Below are positions 32,535-39,730 of a stretch of 41,673 nucleotides of DNA, piece after piece. The notes under the pieces are model-generated. The model was not told where the DNA came from and made no database searches. It saw only the letters and a list, made by a program, of their open reading frames with translations. Within the stretch, counting starts at the first letter, position 1. Each line of letters opens with the position of its first letter. The stretch is from JBOFSQ01 sp051651625 (lineage in GTDB: Bacteria; Planctomycetota; Planctomycetia; Pirellulales; Thermoguttaceae): positions 1-41,673 of the forward strand of contig JBOFSQ010000100.1 in assembly GCA_051651625.1 (NCBI GenBank), in the 5' to 3' direction. The position numbers and the translations under genes are program-made.

Positions 32535-33503
32535 TTATTCATTACCTTTCTGTAAAACAATCAAGTGGCAATCACCGCGTCCGAGTAGATCGAACATCCG
32601 CGATGTGAACGATAGAAAACGCATTTTTCTGAACAGCGAGAACAAGTAGATGTCCCAACGTTTTAGCAGTTTTTCATCAAACTGTCCACAAGACGCAACC
32701 TCTGCTCCCGCTTTTTCTCCCTTCTTCCCAGCCACAAAGATAAAACCGAGATTGAGGTGCAAATACTTCGATTCTGTCGCGCATCGCATTTGCTCAACGA
32801 CAAACCCTGCTTGGCGTGCCAAGATACCGACCGACTTTCGGGAATAAAAATGTCGGTGATATGGTAAGTGCCAACCGCCCCACAGTTTCCCAAAAATGTA
32901 TCGTCCCATCGCTCGCGGATTAGGACAAGAAATGACGAGCTTGCCATTTGGTTTGAGTACGGTGTTGATTTCTTTGAGTGTTTGCAGCGGATCAACTAGG
33001 TGCTCAAAAACTTGGTCCATCGTAACGTAATCAAAAAAGTTTGGCTCATACTTGTTGGGGTCAAACAAACCGTTTTCAAAGTGAAATCCATATCGATCCG
33101 CAACTAGTTTGACGCTTTCATCCACTTCAACGCCGTAAACTTCGCAGCCACGATTTTTGTGATAACCAAGTGTTTCGCATTGCCCGCAACCAATGTCTAA
33201 CACTCTCACGTTTTTCGGGACGTGCCTGTATGCGAGTCCTTCCTCACCGTCGAGCCAAGCCAAGAACCCCGACTTTTCCTGATACGGTTTGTAGTCGTCT
33301 GGATTAAATTTAGACCGCTGGTAGTAATTCGTGTACAAGTCCGTGAGCTGTTCGATAGTCAATTCCCCCGCGACGAAATGATGTTCGCACTCTTTACAGG
33401 CGTACACAAAAGCAGTTTCCGGATAACCACAATAATAGTCGTATCCCTCAAAGAGAAACTTTGTTTTTTCGCTGTGGCAGATGGGGCAGTTTTCGGTGGG
33501 CAT
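32535..33503 (-). CDS. Zinc-ribbon class I methyltransferase, paralogue A
   Basis: The 322-residue protein has the same design: CPICHSEKTKFLFEGYDYY ... YACKECEHHFV ribbon, VRVLDIGCGQCETLGYHKNR, GCEVYGVEVDESVKLVADRY, FFDYVTMDQVFEHLVDPLQT, LKPNGKLVISCPNPRAMGRY and HLPYHRHFYSRKSV. It is the first gene of the operon and starts 42 bases after the HEPN gene. Its targets are probably sugars or sugar nucleotides (inference from the neighbouring glycosyltransferases). Confidence 0.85.
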   Translation of the reverse strand: MPTENCPICHSEKTKFLFEGYDYYCGYPETAFVYACKECEHHFVAGELTIEQLTDLYTNYYQRSKFNPDDYKPYQEKSGFLAWLDGEEGLAYRHVPKNVRVLDIGCGQCETLGYHKNRGCEVYGVEVDESVKLVADRYGFHFENGLFDPNKYEPNFFDYVTMDQVFEHLVDPLQTLKEINTVLKPNGKLVISCPNPRAMGRYIFGKLWGGWHLPYHRHFYSRKSVGILARQAGFVVEQMRCATESKYLHLNLGFIFVAGKKGEKAGAEVASCGQFDEKLLKRWDIYLFSLFRKMRFLSFTSRMFDLLGRGDCHLIVLQKGNE

Positions 33504-33545
33504 TGGAGTTTCTTTCGTTTCTCGAACGAGTCAAGGCGGTGTTCG

Positions 33546-33932
33546 TTACTCGAATAAACTGTTTATCGTTTCATAGATTGTGCGTGCGTCTTTGAGGGCG
33601 AGTTGCGCGTGGGTTTGATTAATCTCAAGCTCGTTGGGATAGCGCGCTTGCGAAGAGTAAATGTTTAGCTTTTTGCAGGGCTCTTTTAGCGGCAAAATTT
33701 CGGCGTCCAATTTTACCAGTGTCGCGTACAGCAATGTTAAGTCGTGCGTTTTCACAACTTCGTGTTCGTGCGCAACGAAAATCGCCTTTAACGATTTTTC
33801 TGCCGCCTGCTGGCAATGATAGCAAATGACTTCCAAAGGCTGTGGATGCAAGGTTTGCCACAGATGATTAGCGGCGGTCAAATCCATTTCCGCAAAGCGT
33901 AACCATTCGTTGACTTCTTCACTTCTTTTCAT
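33546..33932 (-). CDS. HEPN domain protein (toxin of an MNT/HEPN pair)
   Basis: The 128-residue helical protein reads VNEWLRFAEMDLTAANHLWQ, VICYHCQQAAEKSLKAIFVA, VVKTHDLTLLYATLVKLDAE and SSQARYPNEL, the HEPN pattern (Pfam HEPN, PF05168-like). HEPN proteins paired with minimal nucleotidyltransferases can act as RNase toxins. The ATG at 33932 overlaps the end of the MNT gene by 14 bases. It lies just upstream of the methyltransferase operon on the same strand. Confidence 0.82.
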   Translation of the reverse strand: MKRSEEVNEWLRFAEMDLTAANHLWQTLHPQPLEVICYHCQQAAEKSLKAIFVAHEHEVVKTHDLTLLYATLVKLDAEILPLKEPCKKLNIYSSQARYPNELEINQTHAQLALKDARTIYETINSLFE

Positions 33933-34239
33933 ACAACACCACTCCTTCGCGGGCGATTGTTCGTTCAATCGTCGGGCGGTTTTTTCGATAATCGAAACGA
34001 TGCGCATAGTTCGCCAAAATATCAACAGGGCGCAGATATTCCGTGCGATCAAGTAACGCGCCATACGCACGCTGGATCGTTTCGATTTGCGGATACCCCT
34101 CATCCGGCAAAACGATATAGATGTCGTAATCGCTGTCGGGACGTTGGTCGCCGCGGGCGTGGGAGCCGAAAAGATAGATTTTTTCGGCAGGCACGACCGC
34201 GAGAATAGCATCGGTAATGGCAGCAAGTTCTGGCGTCAT
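33919..34239 (-). CDS. Minimal nucleotidyltransferase (MNT antitoxin)
   Basis: From MTPELAAITDAILAVV (ATG 34239) the 106-residue protein has the polymerase-beta nucleotidyltransferase core IYLFGSHARGDQRPDSDYDI (GS motif and DxD metal ligands) and a third acidic residue in VDILANYA. In type VII toxin-antitoxin pairs such enzymes modify and silence the HEPN partner. The frame extends 12 codons upstream, but those codons come from a half MITE-like element, so 34239 is the start. Confidence 0.85.
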   Translation of the reverse strand: MTPELAAITDAILAVVPAEKIYLFGSHARGDQRPDSDYDIYIVLPDEGYPQIETIQRAYGALLDRTEYLRPVDILANYAHRFDYRKNRPTIERTIAREGVVLYEKK

Positions 34240-34256
34240 GAGATTTTGCGCATTTG

Positions 34257-34317
34257 GCCTGTTCGGAAACGTCAATTTGTGGCGATTTGGGAGTTCAGGT
34301 TCGGCATAGCCGAACCG
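34257..34317. mobile_element. MITE-like element, half copy
   Basis: gcctgttcggaaacgtcaat followed by ggcgatttgggagttcagg and the palindrome ggttcggcatagccgaacc matches the right half of the 19427-19572 element in reverse complement. The other half is missing. It sits 17 bases upstream of the MNT start. Confidence 0.65.
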
Positions 34318-34461
34318 CAGCAGCGCGAGTATGAGACCAGAGTATAGGCTACGATTCCCGCGCGTGCTACTGCCTGCGACGATTTTGTGTGGATTGGGGG
34401 CGGGTGGTGTCGTGGAATAGGTAGAATGTCACGCTTGCCTCGGTTTCTTGCGCCACGAGGT

Positions 34462-34490
34462 CTACACGCATCGGAAAAAGCCGGTATCAT
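34462..34490 (+). promoter_or_regulatory. Candidate promoter of the GAF-HlyD gene
   Basis: CTACAC, a 17-base spacer (gcatcggaaaaagccgg) and TATCAT match the block at 252-280 upstream of the HDOD gene, where the spacer is gccgccgaaaaagtcgg. It lies 48 bases before the start. The rest of 34318-34461 holds nothing I recognise. Confidence 0.45.
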
Positions 34491-34538
34491 GTACGGCACG
34501 TTGTTGGTTTTCAATTTCTGTCACACTGGAACGATTTT

Positions 34539-36608
34539 ATGAGTCAGGGTAGCGACCGCGATTCGCTCGTGCAGGCACGCGATGTCGTGCAAACCGCACT
34601 CGGCGAACTCGCCCAACGAGCACGCGAAGGGTGCGAAGTTATCGACTTTCACCGCGCAATGCTCGACCGCGTCGTCGGCGTTCTCGCTGCGGTTGGCGGA
34701 GCCGTTTGGAACGTCCGCGCTGGTAACAACATCGCACTTTCGTACCAGTGCCAAATGCAGGCGACCGGTTTGGCCGACGACCAACACGCCGACGCCCGAC
34801 ACACACGACTCCTCGCCTCAATCGTCGCAAACACTGAAGGCGACGTTGCCGTCATCCCGCCGCGATCCGGTTCGCCCGAAGCCGGAAACGCCACCGATTG
34901 TCTTCTCATAATTGGCCGCGTTGTCGTCGATGGAAATCTTCTCGCCCTCATCGAAGTCGCCCAGCGCGGCGACTCCGACCCTGCGTCGCAACCGGGATTC
35001 GTTCGCTTCGTTCAAAAAATCACACTCCTCACCGGCGACTTCTACCGCCACCGCTCACGTTACGAACTCGAAGAACGACAAGCCCTCTGGACTCGCCTAG
35101 AAGAGTTCACGCGAACGATTCACCAGTCGCTCGACCCACGCGAAACCGCCTACACCGTCGTCAACGAAGGGCGACGACTAATCGAGTGCGACCGTGTCAG
35201 CCTCGCACTCGTTCGCGGAACGCGGTGCAATATCGTCGCCGTCAGCGGACAAGATCAACTCGACTCGCGTTCAAGCACTGTCAGAAAACTCGGCGAACTG
35301 GCAACGGCGGTCGTGCGTGCTGGCGAACCGCTCTGGTATCGCGGCGACACGTCCGACTTGCCGCCGCAAGTTGAGCGTGCGATTGAAGCATACGTCGATC
35401 TATCGCACACGAAGATGCTCGCGGTTTTTCCGTTATCGGCGTCGCTTGTCGTCCCGCGCGAAGACGACGCGACCGACGAAGCGGCTGCGAAACGTCAACA
35501 GCACGCCGCTTCCGACAAAGTTTACGCCGCACTAATCGTCGAACAGATTGAGGACTCACGTCTCACCGAAAGTTTGCGGCGTCGCTGCGAAATTGTTGCG
35601 TCGCACGCTGCAAGCGCGGTCGGCAACGCCAACGAGCACAACCGCATTTTTTTGGCACCGCTCTGGAAGGCAATCGGCAAGTCGCGTGTAATTCTCGCGG
35701 CAGAACACCTCCCGAAAACGCTTGCGGTTGTCGCGGCGATAGCGGCGGTTGTTTGCGTTTTGCTCTTTTTGCCGTGGGATTTTCGTGTGCACGCGACTGG
35801 CCGACTCGAACCGGTCGTGCGGCAACGTATCTTTTCTCCGCTCGATGCTGAAGTTCGCAACGTCGCCATCGACCACGACAGCACAGTTCGTCGCGGCGAA
35901 TTACTTGCGGAATTATACAGCGTCGAAATCGAGAACACCGGAAAACGTCTTCTTGGTGAAGGCCGCGAGATTGACGAACGCATTGCAGCGTTAACTCGTC
36001 AACTCACGAACGAAAGTCGCCAGTTACAGCCGCACGAACTTACGCAGCTTCAAGGCGAGTGGGCGGTGATGCAGACCCGCAAAAAAACGAACGAATCGCA
36101 GCGAGAGTTGTTTGCGATTCAACAAGAACTTCAGCAAGTTCGCGCACCGATAGACGGCGTTGTTGTAACGTGGGACGTTCAAAACAAATTGCGGAGTCGC
36201 CCCGTGATGCGGTCGCAATTTCTGATGGAGATTGCTGACCCCAGCGGTGCGTGGTGCTTAGAACTTTCGGTGCCGGAGCGATTTATGGGGTACATAGTCG
36301 ATGAGATGCGGAAGTCACCGGACGTTCCGCTTCGCGTGGAGTTTGTCCCCGCCGCCGACCCAAACTCACGCTACACCGGTACGATTGAACGTGTCGCCGA
36401 CCGCGCCGAACTTCAAAGCGGGGCAACTCCCACCAACAGCGTTTTGATTCGCGTTAAACTCGACGACACCGACTCGCTGCCAACGTCAATTCGCCCCGGT
36501 GCAGAGTGCGCCGCAAGCATAACTTGTGGTAAGGCTCCACTCGGATTCGTTTTGTTCTCCGACTTGATTGCGTTTGTCTATCGCAACATCATCTTCAGAT
36601 TTTTTTGA
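34539..36608 (+). CDS. GAF domain / HlyD-type membrane fusion protein
   Basis: The 689-residue protein starts with two GAF-like regions: about 40-160 (VVGVLAAVGGAVWNVRAGNN, LLIIGRVVVDGNLLALIEVA) and about 185-375 (HQSLDPRETAYTVVNEGRRL, IECDRVSLALVRGTRCNIVA). One membrane helix (about 393-412, LAVVAAIAAVVCVLLFLPW) follows. Then comes a HlyD-like part: ATGRLEPVVRQRIFSPLDAE lipoyl half-motif, a coiled-coil hairpin (about 455-525), QVRAPIDGVVVTWDVQNKLR and a beta-barrel end. Such adaptors usually serve a transporter or membrane peptidase, but here fhs follows. The GAF part suggests sensing on the cytoplasmic side. Confidence 0.8.
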   Translation: MSQGSDRDSLVQARDVVQTALGELAQRAREGCEVIDFHRAMLDRVVGVLAAVGGAVWNVRAGNNIALSYQCQMQATGLADDQHADARHTRLLASIVANTEGDVAVIPPRSGSPEAGNATDCLLIIGRVVVDGNLLALIEVAQRGDSDPASQPGFVRFVQKITLLTGDFYRHRSRYELEERQALWTRLEEFTRTIHQSLDPRETAYTVVNEGRRLIECDRVSLALVRGTRCNIVAVSGQDQLDSRSSTVRKLGELATAVVRAGEPLWYRGDTSDLPPQVERAIEAYVDLSHTKMLAVFPLSASLVVPREDDATDEAAAKRQQHAASDKVYAALIVEQIEDSRLTESLRRRCEIVASHAASAVGNANEHNRIFLAPLWKAIGKSRVILAAEHLPKTLAVVAAIAAVVCVLLFLPWDFRVHATGRLEPVVRQRIFSPLDAEVRNVAIDHDSTVRRGELLAELYSVEIENTGKRLLGEGREIDERIAALTRQLTNESRQLQPHELTQLQGEWAVMQTRKKTNESQRELFAIQQELQQVRAPIDGVVVTWDVQNKLRSRPVMRSQFLMEIADPSGAWCLELSVPERFMGYIVDEMRKSPDVPLRVEFVPAADPNSRYTGTIERVADRAELQSGATPTNSVLIRVKLDDTDSLPTSIRPGAECAASITCGKAPLGFVLFSDLIAFVYRNIIFRFF

Positions 36609-36618
36609 GACTCAAAAA

Positions 36619-38301
36619 ATGCCAACCGACATTGAAATTGCCCGCGCCGCGACGCTGCGTCCAATCACGGAAATTGCCCACAAACTCGACATACCCGATG
36701 ACGCCGTTGAGTGTTACGGACGCTACAAAGCCAAGGTCGATCCGCAGCAGATTGAGGCGAGTCAAAAGCGTGGCAAGCTGATCCTTGTGACCGCGATCTC
36801 GCCGACTCCCGCAGGCGAAGGGAAGACGACAACATCCGTCGGGCTTGCCGACGGGCTACAAAAAATCGGCAAACGTGCGGTGGTTTGTCTTCGTGAACCG
36901 TCGCTGGGGCCGTGTTTCGGAATGAAAGGCGGAGCGGCTGGCGGCGGCTACGCGCAGGTTGTGCCGATGGAAGACATCAACCTCCACTTCACCGGCGACT
37001 TTCATGCCATAACCGCCGCTCATAACCTACTCGCCGCGCTGCTCGACAATCACATCCACCACGGCAACGCACTCGGACTAGACGTGCGAAAAATTTCGTG
37101 GCGACGTGTATTAGATGTCAACGACCGTGCGCTTCGCAACGTCGTCATCGGACTCGGCGGCGTTGGCAATTCGATTCCGCGCGAGACGCATTTCGATATT
37201 ACTGTTGCGTCGGAAGTTATGGCGATTCTTTGTCTGTCGCGGTCGCTTGCAGAACTGAAGTCGCGGCTGGCGCAGATAATTGTTGGCGAAACGTCGCCGG
37301 GACGTGCGATCACGGCGGCTGATCTCAAGGCCGACGGTGCGATGGCCGCACTTCTACGCGATGCCGTGAGACCGAATCTCGTACAAACGCTCGAAGGGAC
37401 GCCGGCGTTCGTTCACGGCGGACCGTTTGCAAACATTGCACACGGTTGCAGCAGCGTTGCCGCAACGAGTCTTTCACTTTCGCTCGCCGATTACACTGTG
37501 ACCGAGGCGGGGTTCGGTGCGGATCTCGGTGCAGAAAAGTTTTTTGACATCAAGTGCCGCAAGGCGGGACTCGTTCCAGACGTGGCGGTAATCGTGGCGA
37601 CGGTTCGCGCGCTCAAACACCACGGCGGCGTTGCGGTGAGTGAACTTTCGTCGGAGAATGTCGGCGCGGTCGAACGTGGTCTTTGCAACCTCACACAGCA
37701 CATTGAAAACGTTGCGAGTTTTGGTGTTCCGGTTGCAGTGGCGATCAATCGTTTTCCGACCGACACCGAAACGGAACTCGCAACGATTGTGTCGTGCTGC
37801 GAAAAACTTGGTGTTCCGGCGGTTGTTGCAGAACACTGGGCGCACGGCGGTGCGGGTGCAGAGTCGCTCGCGCGGGCGGTCGTGAATCTCACTGCGAATC
37901 TTGCCGATGCCAGTGCGCCTCGCAAAACGTTTCGTTTACTCTACGACGACGCACTTCCGCTCTGGGACAAGATCGAAAAAATTGCCAAAGAGATTTATCG
38001 TGCCGACGGAATCGTCGCCGACGAGAAGGTGAAACGTCAACTCGATGCGTTAACGAAGAGCGGCTTCGGAGAGTTCCCGATCTGTATGGCGAAGACGCAG
38101 TATTCTTTTTCCGCCGACCCATCGCGGAAGGGTGCGCCGCGTGGATTCACGATCCCGATCCGCGAAGTGAGAGTTTCGGCTGGAGCGGGTTTTGTCGTCG
38201 TCGTCACGGGTGACATTATGACGATGCCCGGTCTACCGAAAGTCCCAGCGGCAGAATCTATCGGCGTCAACGACGCTGGTGAGATTGCGGGACTGTTTTG
38301 A
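36619..38301 (+). CDS. fhs: Formate-tetrahydrofolate ligase
   Basis: From ATG 36619 the 560-residue enzyme begins PTDIEIARAATLRPITEIAH and has the ATP site SPTPAGEGKTTTSVGLADGL, REPSLGPCFGMKGGAAGGGY, then VPMEDINLHFTGDFHAITAA, PAFVHGGPFANIAHGCSSV and GDIMTMPGLPKVPAAESIGV at the end. It makes 10-formyl-tetrahydrofolate from formate, ATP and tetrahydrofolate for one-carbon metabolism. The frame is open 17 codons upstream, overlapping the previous gene; the family start is 36619. A partial MITE-like element follows the stop at once. Confidence 0.97.
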   Translation: MPTDIEIARAATLRPITEIAHKLDIPDDAVECYGRYKAKVDPQQIEASQKRGKLILVTAISPTPAGEGKTTTSVGLADGLQKIGKRAVVCLREPSLGPCFGMKGGAAGGGYAQVVPMEDINLHFTGDFHAITAAHNLLAALLDNHIHHGNALGLDVRKISWRRVLDVNDRALRNVVIGLGGVGNSIPRETHFDITVASEVMAILCLSRSLAELKSRLAQIIVGETSPGRAITAADLKADGAMAALLRDAVRPNLVQTLEGTPAFVHGGPFANIAHGCSSVAATSLSLSLADYTVTEAGFGADLGAEKFFDIKCRKAGLVPDVAVIVATVRALKHHGGVAVSELSSENVGAVERGLCNLTQHIENVASFGVPVAVAINRFPTDTETELATIVSCCEKLGVPAVVAEHWAHGGAGAESLARAVVNLTANLADASAPRKTFRLLYDDALPLWDKIEKIAKEIYRADGIVADEKVKRQLDALTKSGFGEFPICMAKTQYSFSADPSRKGAPRGFTIPIREVRVSAGAGFVVVVTGDIMTMPGLPKVPAAESIGVNDAGEIAGLF

Positions 38302-38310
38302 ACTCGCAAA

Positions 38311-38420
38311 CAGCGAGTTCAGGTTCGGCATAGCCGAACCCTCCAGTTGTCATACGCCGCAGGCGTGGAGGGTTCGGCTATGCCGAACCGTTGTGCGGGT
38401 GCAAGTTTCCGAACAATTCT
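38311..38420. mobile_element. MITE-like element, partial inverted copy
   Basis: ggttcggcatagccgaaccc and ggttcggctatgccgaaccg flank a variable centre with tacgccgcaggcgt. The right end gtgcgggtgcaagtttccga is the intact left end of the 19427 copy in reverse complement. The end nearer fhs is cut short and abuts the fhs stop region. Confidence 0.65.
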
Positions 38421-38442
38421 TACCGAATCCGCAGATTTTGCC

Positions 38443-38448
38443 TATATT
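38443..38448 (+). promoter_or_regulatory. Possible -10 box of a long leader
   Basis: TATATT lies 241 bases before the small lipoprotein gene, with TTACCG 17 bases upstream as a weak -35. The stretch 38449-38688 contains no convincing gene; it holds a stem gtgatt/aatcac (38560-38590) and a hairpin accgtaaggcggt (about 38623-38635). It could be a structured 5' leader. Confidence 0.25.
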
Positions 38449-38688
38449 GCCGTGTCGCGTTCGGCGGGCAAATCTTTCCCAAACATCCGGTTGATGGCGT
38501 GAAAATCACTCGCGTCATAGAAGCAGGGGAGACTGGGAAATCTAGGGCGAAACGTCGCGTGCGGTGATTGTGAAAAACTCTAAAATCACTGTAGGGCCAA
38601 GAAGAGGGAAGCCGATGACCCCACCGTAAGGCGGTATCCCGTCTGCCTCCTATTGATACTCTGGTTTATGACATGTAAGGTCAATGGT

Positions 38689-38910
38689 ATGACACAGAAG
38701 CTCATCCTCATTTTTTTGGTGTGCGTCTCGCTCGTGGGGGCGACCGGCTGCGTCATTCCCGCCTACTCAGGCGACCCGATCCGACGCAACCAACAGCTCA
38801 TCTACACGTCTGAAGGGCTGCGCGTCATCCACGACGAGTGGGAGCGGTTTTGGCTACTCGATCAGCCAAACCACATGACACCATACCGCACACACGGCGG
38901 TATGATCTGA
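38689..38910 (+). CDS. Small lipoprotein
   Basis: From ATG 38689 the 73-residue product has a lipoprotein signal (LILIFLVCVSLVGATGC), then GDPIRRNQQLIYTSEGLRVI, HDEWERFWLLDQPNHMTPYR and THGGMI. The ERFWxxDQPxHxTPYRTHGG ending fits a small family I remember from planctomycetes, without known function. TAAGG is eight bases before the ATG; an upstream TTG at 38653 lacks such a site. A strong terminator follows. Confidence 0.75.
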   Translation: MTQKLILIFLVCVSLVGATGCVIPAYSGDPIRRNQQLIYTSEGLRVIHDEWERFWLLDQPNHMTPYRTHGGMI

Positions 38911-38944
38911 TTCGCTGCTTACATTGCGCGGTGTGATTCAAGAG

Positions 38945-38979
38945 AGCAGGCGTGACGTTTCGTCACGCCTGCTTTTTTT
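38945..38979 (+). terminator. Rho-independent terminator of the small lipoprotein gene
   Basis: agcaggcgtgacg and cgtcacgcctgct form a perfect 13-bp stem with a TTT loop, followed by TTTTTTT. The right arm and T-run also encode the last codons of the convergent Rieske gene, whose TGA lies inside the stem. Confidence 0.92.
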
Positions 38980-39544
38980 CTGCAACACCGCATAGGAACC
39001 GAGCAAACGTCACGCACAGTTTGCCATCTACAACTTCGGTTTTGAGTTCGTCGAGGTCGCGTGGTGAAACTTGATCGAGACGCTCGCCGTTGCGTGCGAA
39101 GTGCGCACTGTGGCAGGGGCAGAAAAAGATCGGCTCATCTTTTCCCGTCTGCGGATTTTGACGCATTCCAAATGAGATTGCGCATCCGGCGTGCGGGCAG
39201 ACGGTTGAGAATGCAAGATATTTGTCGCCTTCTTTGAAGGCGAATACAGAGCCGATCACTTGTCTTGGAGATGTTATCCAAGCGTCGTGGAGGTCGCCGA
39301 TGACATCGAATCGTTGCGGCGTCTCGGTGAGATTTTCGACGCTGGCAATCGGATATTGCTGCGTACCGGCTCCAGATGTAGCGACCGTAAGCGGCGCAAG
39401 AGCGAGCCGCACTCCACCGCAAACTGCGGGGCTAACCGCGACAGCACCAATCCCCGCCGCTGTGGCTGTTTTGAGAAAACTGCGCCGCTGTGAACACGAA
39501 GCGGAAGCTGTACAAACTGAATCTGTTTTTGTTGTGGCGTTCAT
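38963..39544 (-). CDS. Rieske [2Fe-2S] protein with Tat signal
   Basis: The 193-residue protein has a twin-arginine signal SQRRSFLKTATAAGIGAVAV and the two Rieske boxes VCPHAGC (C116, H118, C121) and FCPCHSAHF (C142, C144, H145). C116, H118, C142 and H145 would hold the cluster, with C121-C144 as the disulfide. It resembles the iron-sulfur subunit of cytochrome bc complexes, moving electrons from quinol on the outer face of the membrane. No cytochrome b gene is adjacent. AAGGAG lies seven bases before the ATG. Its 3' end overlaps a terminator of the opposite strand. Confidence 0.9.
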   Translation of the reverse strand: MNATTKTDSVCTASASCSQRRSFLKTATAAGIGAVAVSPAVCGGVRLALAPLTVATSGAGTQQYPIASVENLTETPQRFDVIGDLHDAWITSPRQVIGSVFAFKEGDKYLAFSTVCPHAGCAISFGMRQNPQTGKDEPIFFCPCHSAHFARNGERLDQVSPRDLDELKTEVVDGKLCVTFARFLCGVAEKKQA

Positions 39545-39625
39545 CGAGATTCTCCTTTCTCGACATATTCTACGCCAACGTCCGCAATCGACAAGCGGCT
39601 CCGCACGCCATTATCAGTGCAGGGT

Positions 39626-39727
39626 AGAGACCTGTTCGGAAATTTGTACCCGCACAGCGGTTCGGCATAGCCGAACCCTCCACGTCTGCGACGTATGACA
39701 ACTGGAGGGTTCGGCTATGCCGAACCT
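39626..39727. mobile_element. MITE-like element, partial copy
   Basis: gacctgttcggaaatttgta (left end), ggttcggcatagccgaaccc and ggttcggctatgccgaacct match the 19427 copy in the same orientation. The right end is missing: similarity stops at ttcggctatgccgaacctga, immediately before the TAG stop of the exported protein gene on the minus strand. Confidence 0.65.
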
Positions 39728-39730
39728 GAA

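Noticed and set aside
34240..34275. Longer start for the MNT gene
   Set aside because: The added residues (TFPNRPNAQ) are translated from the half MITE-like element.
36568..36618. Longer start for fhs
   Set aside because: It would overlap the end of the GAF-HlyD gene, and the added residues are not part of the enzyme family.
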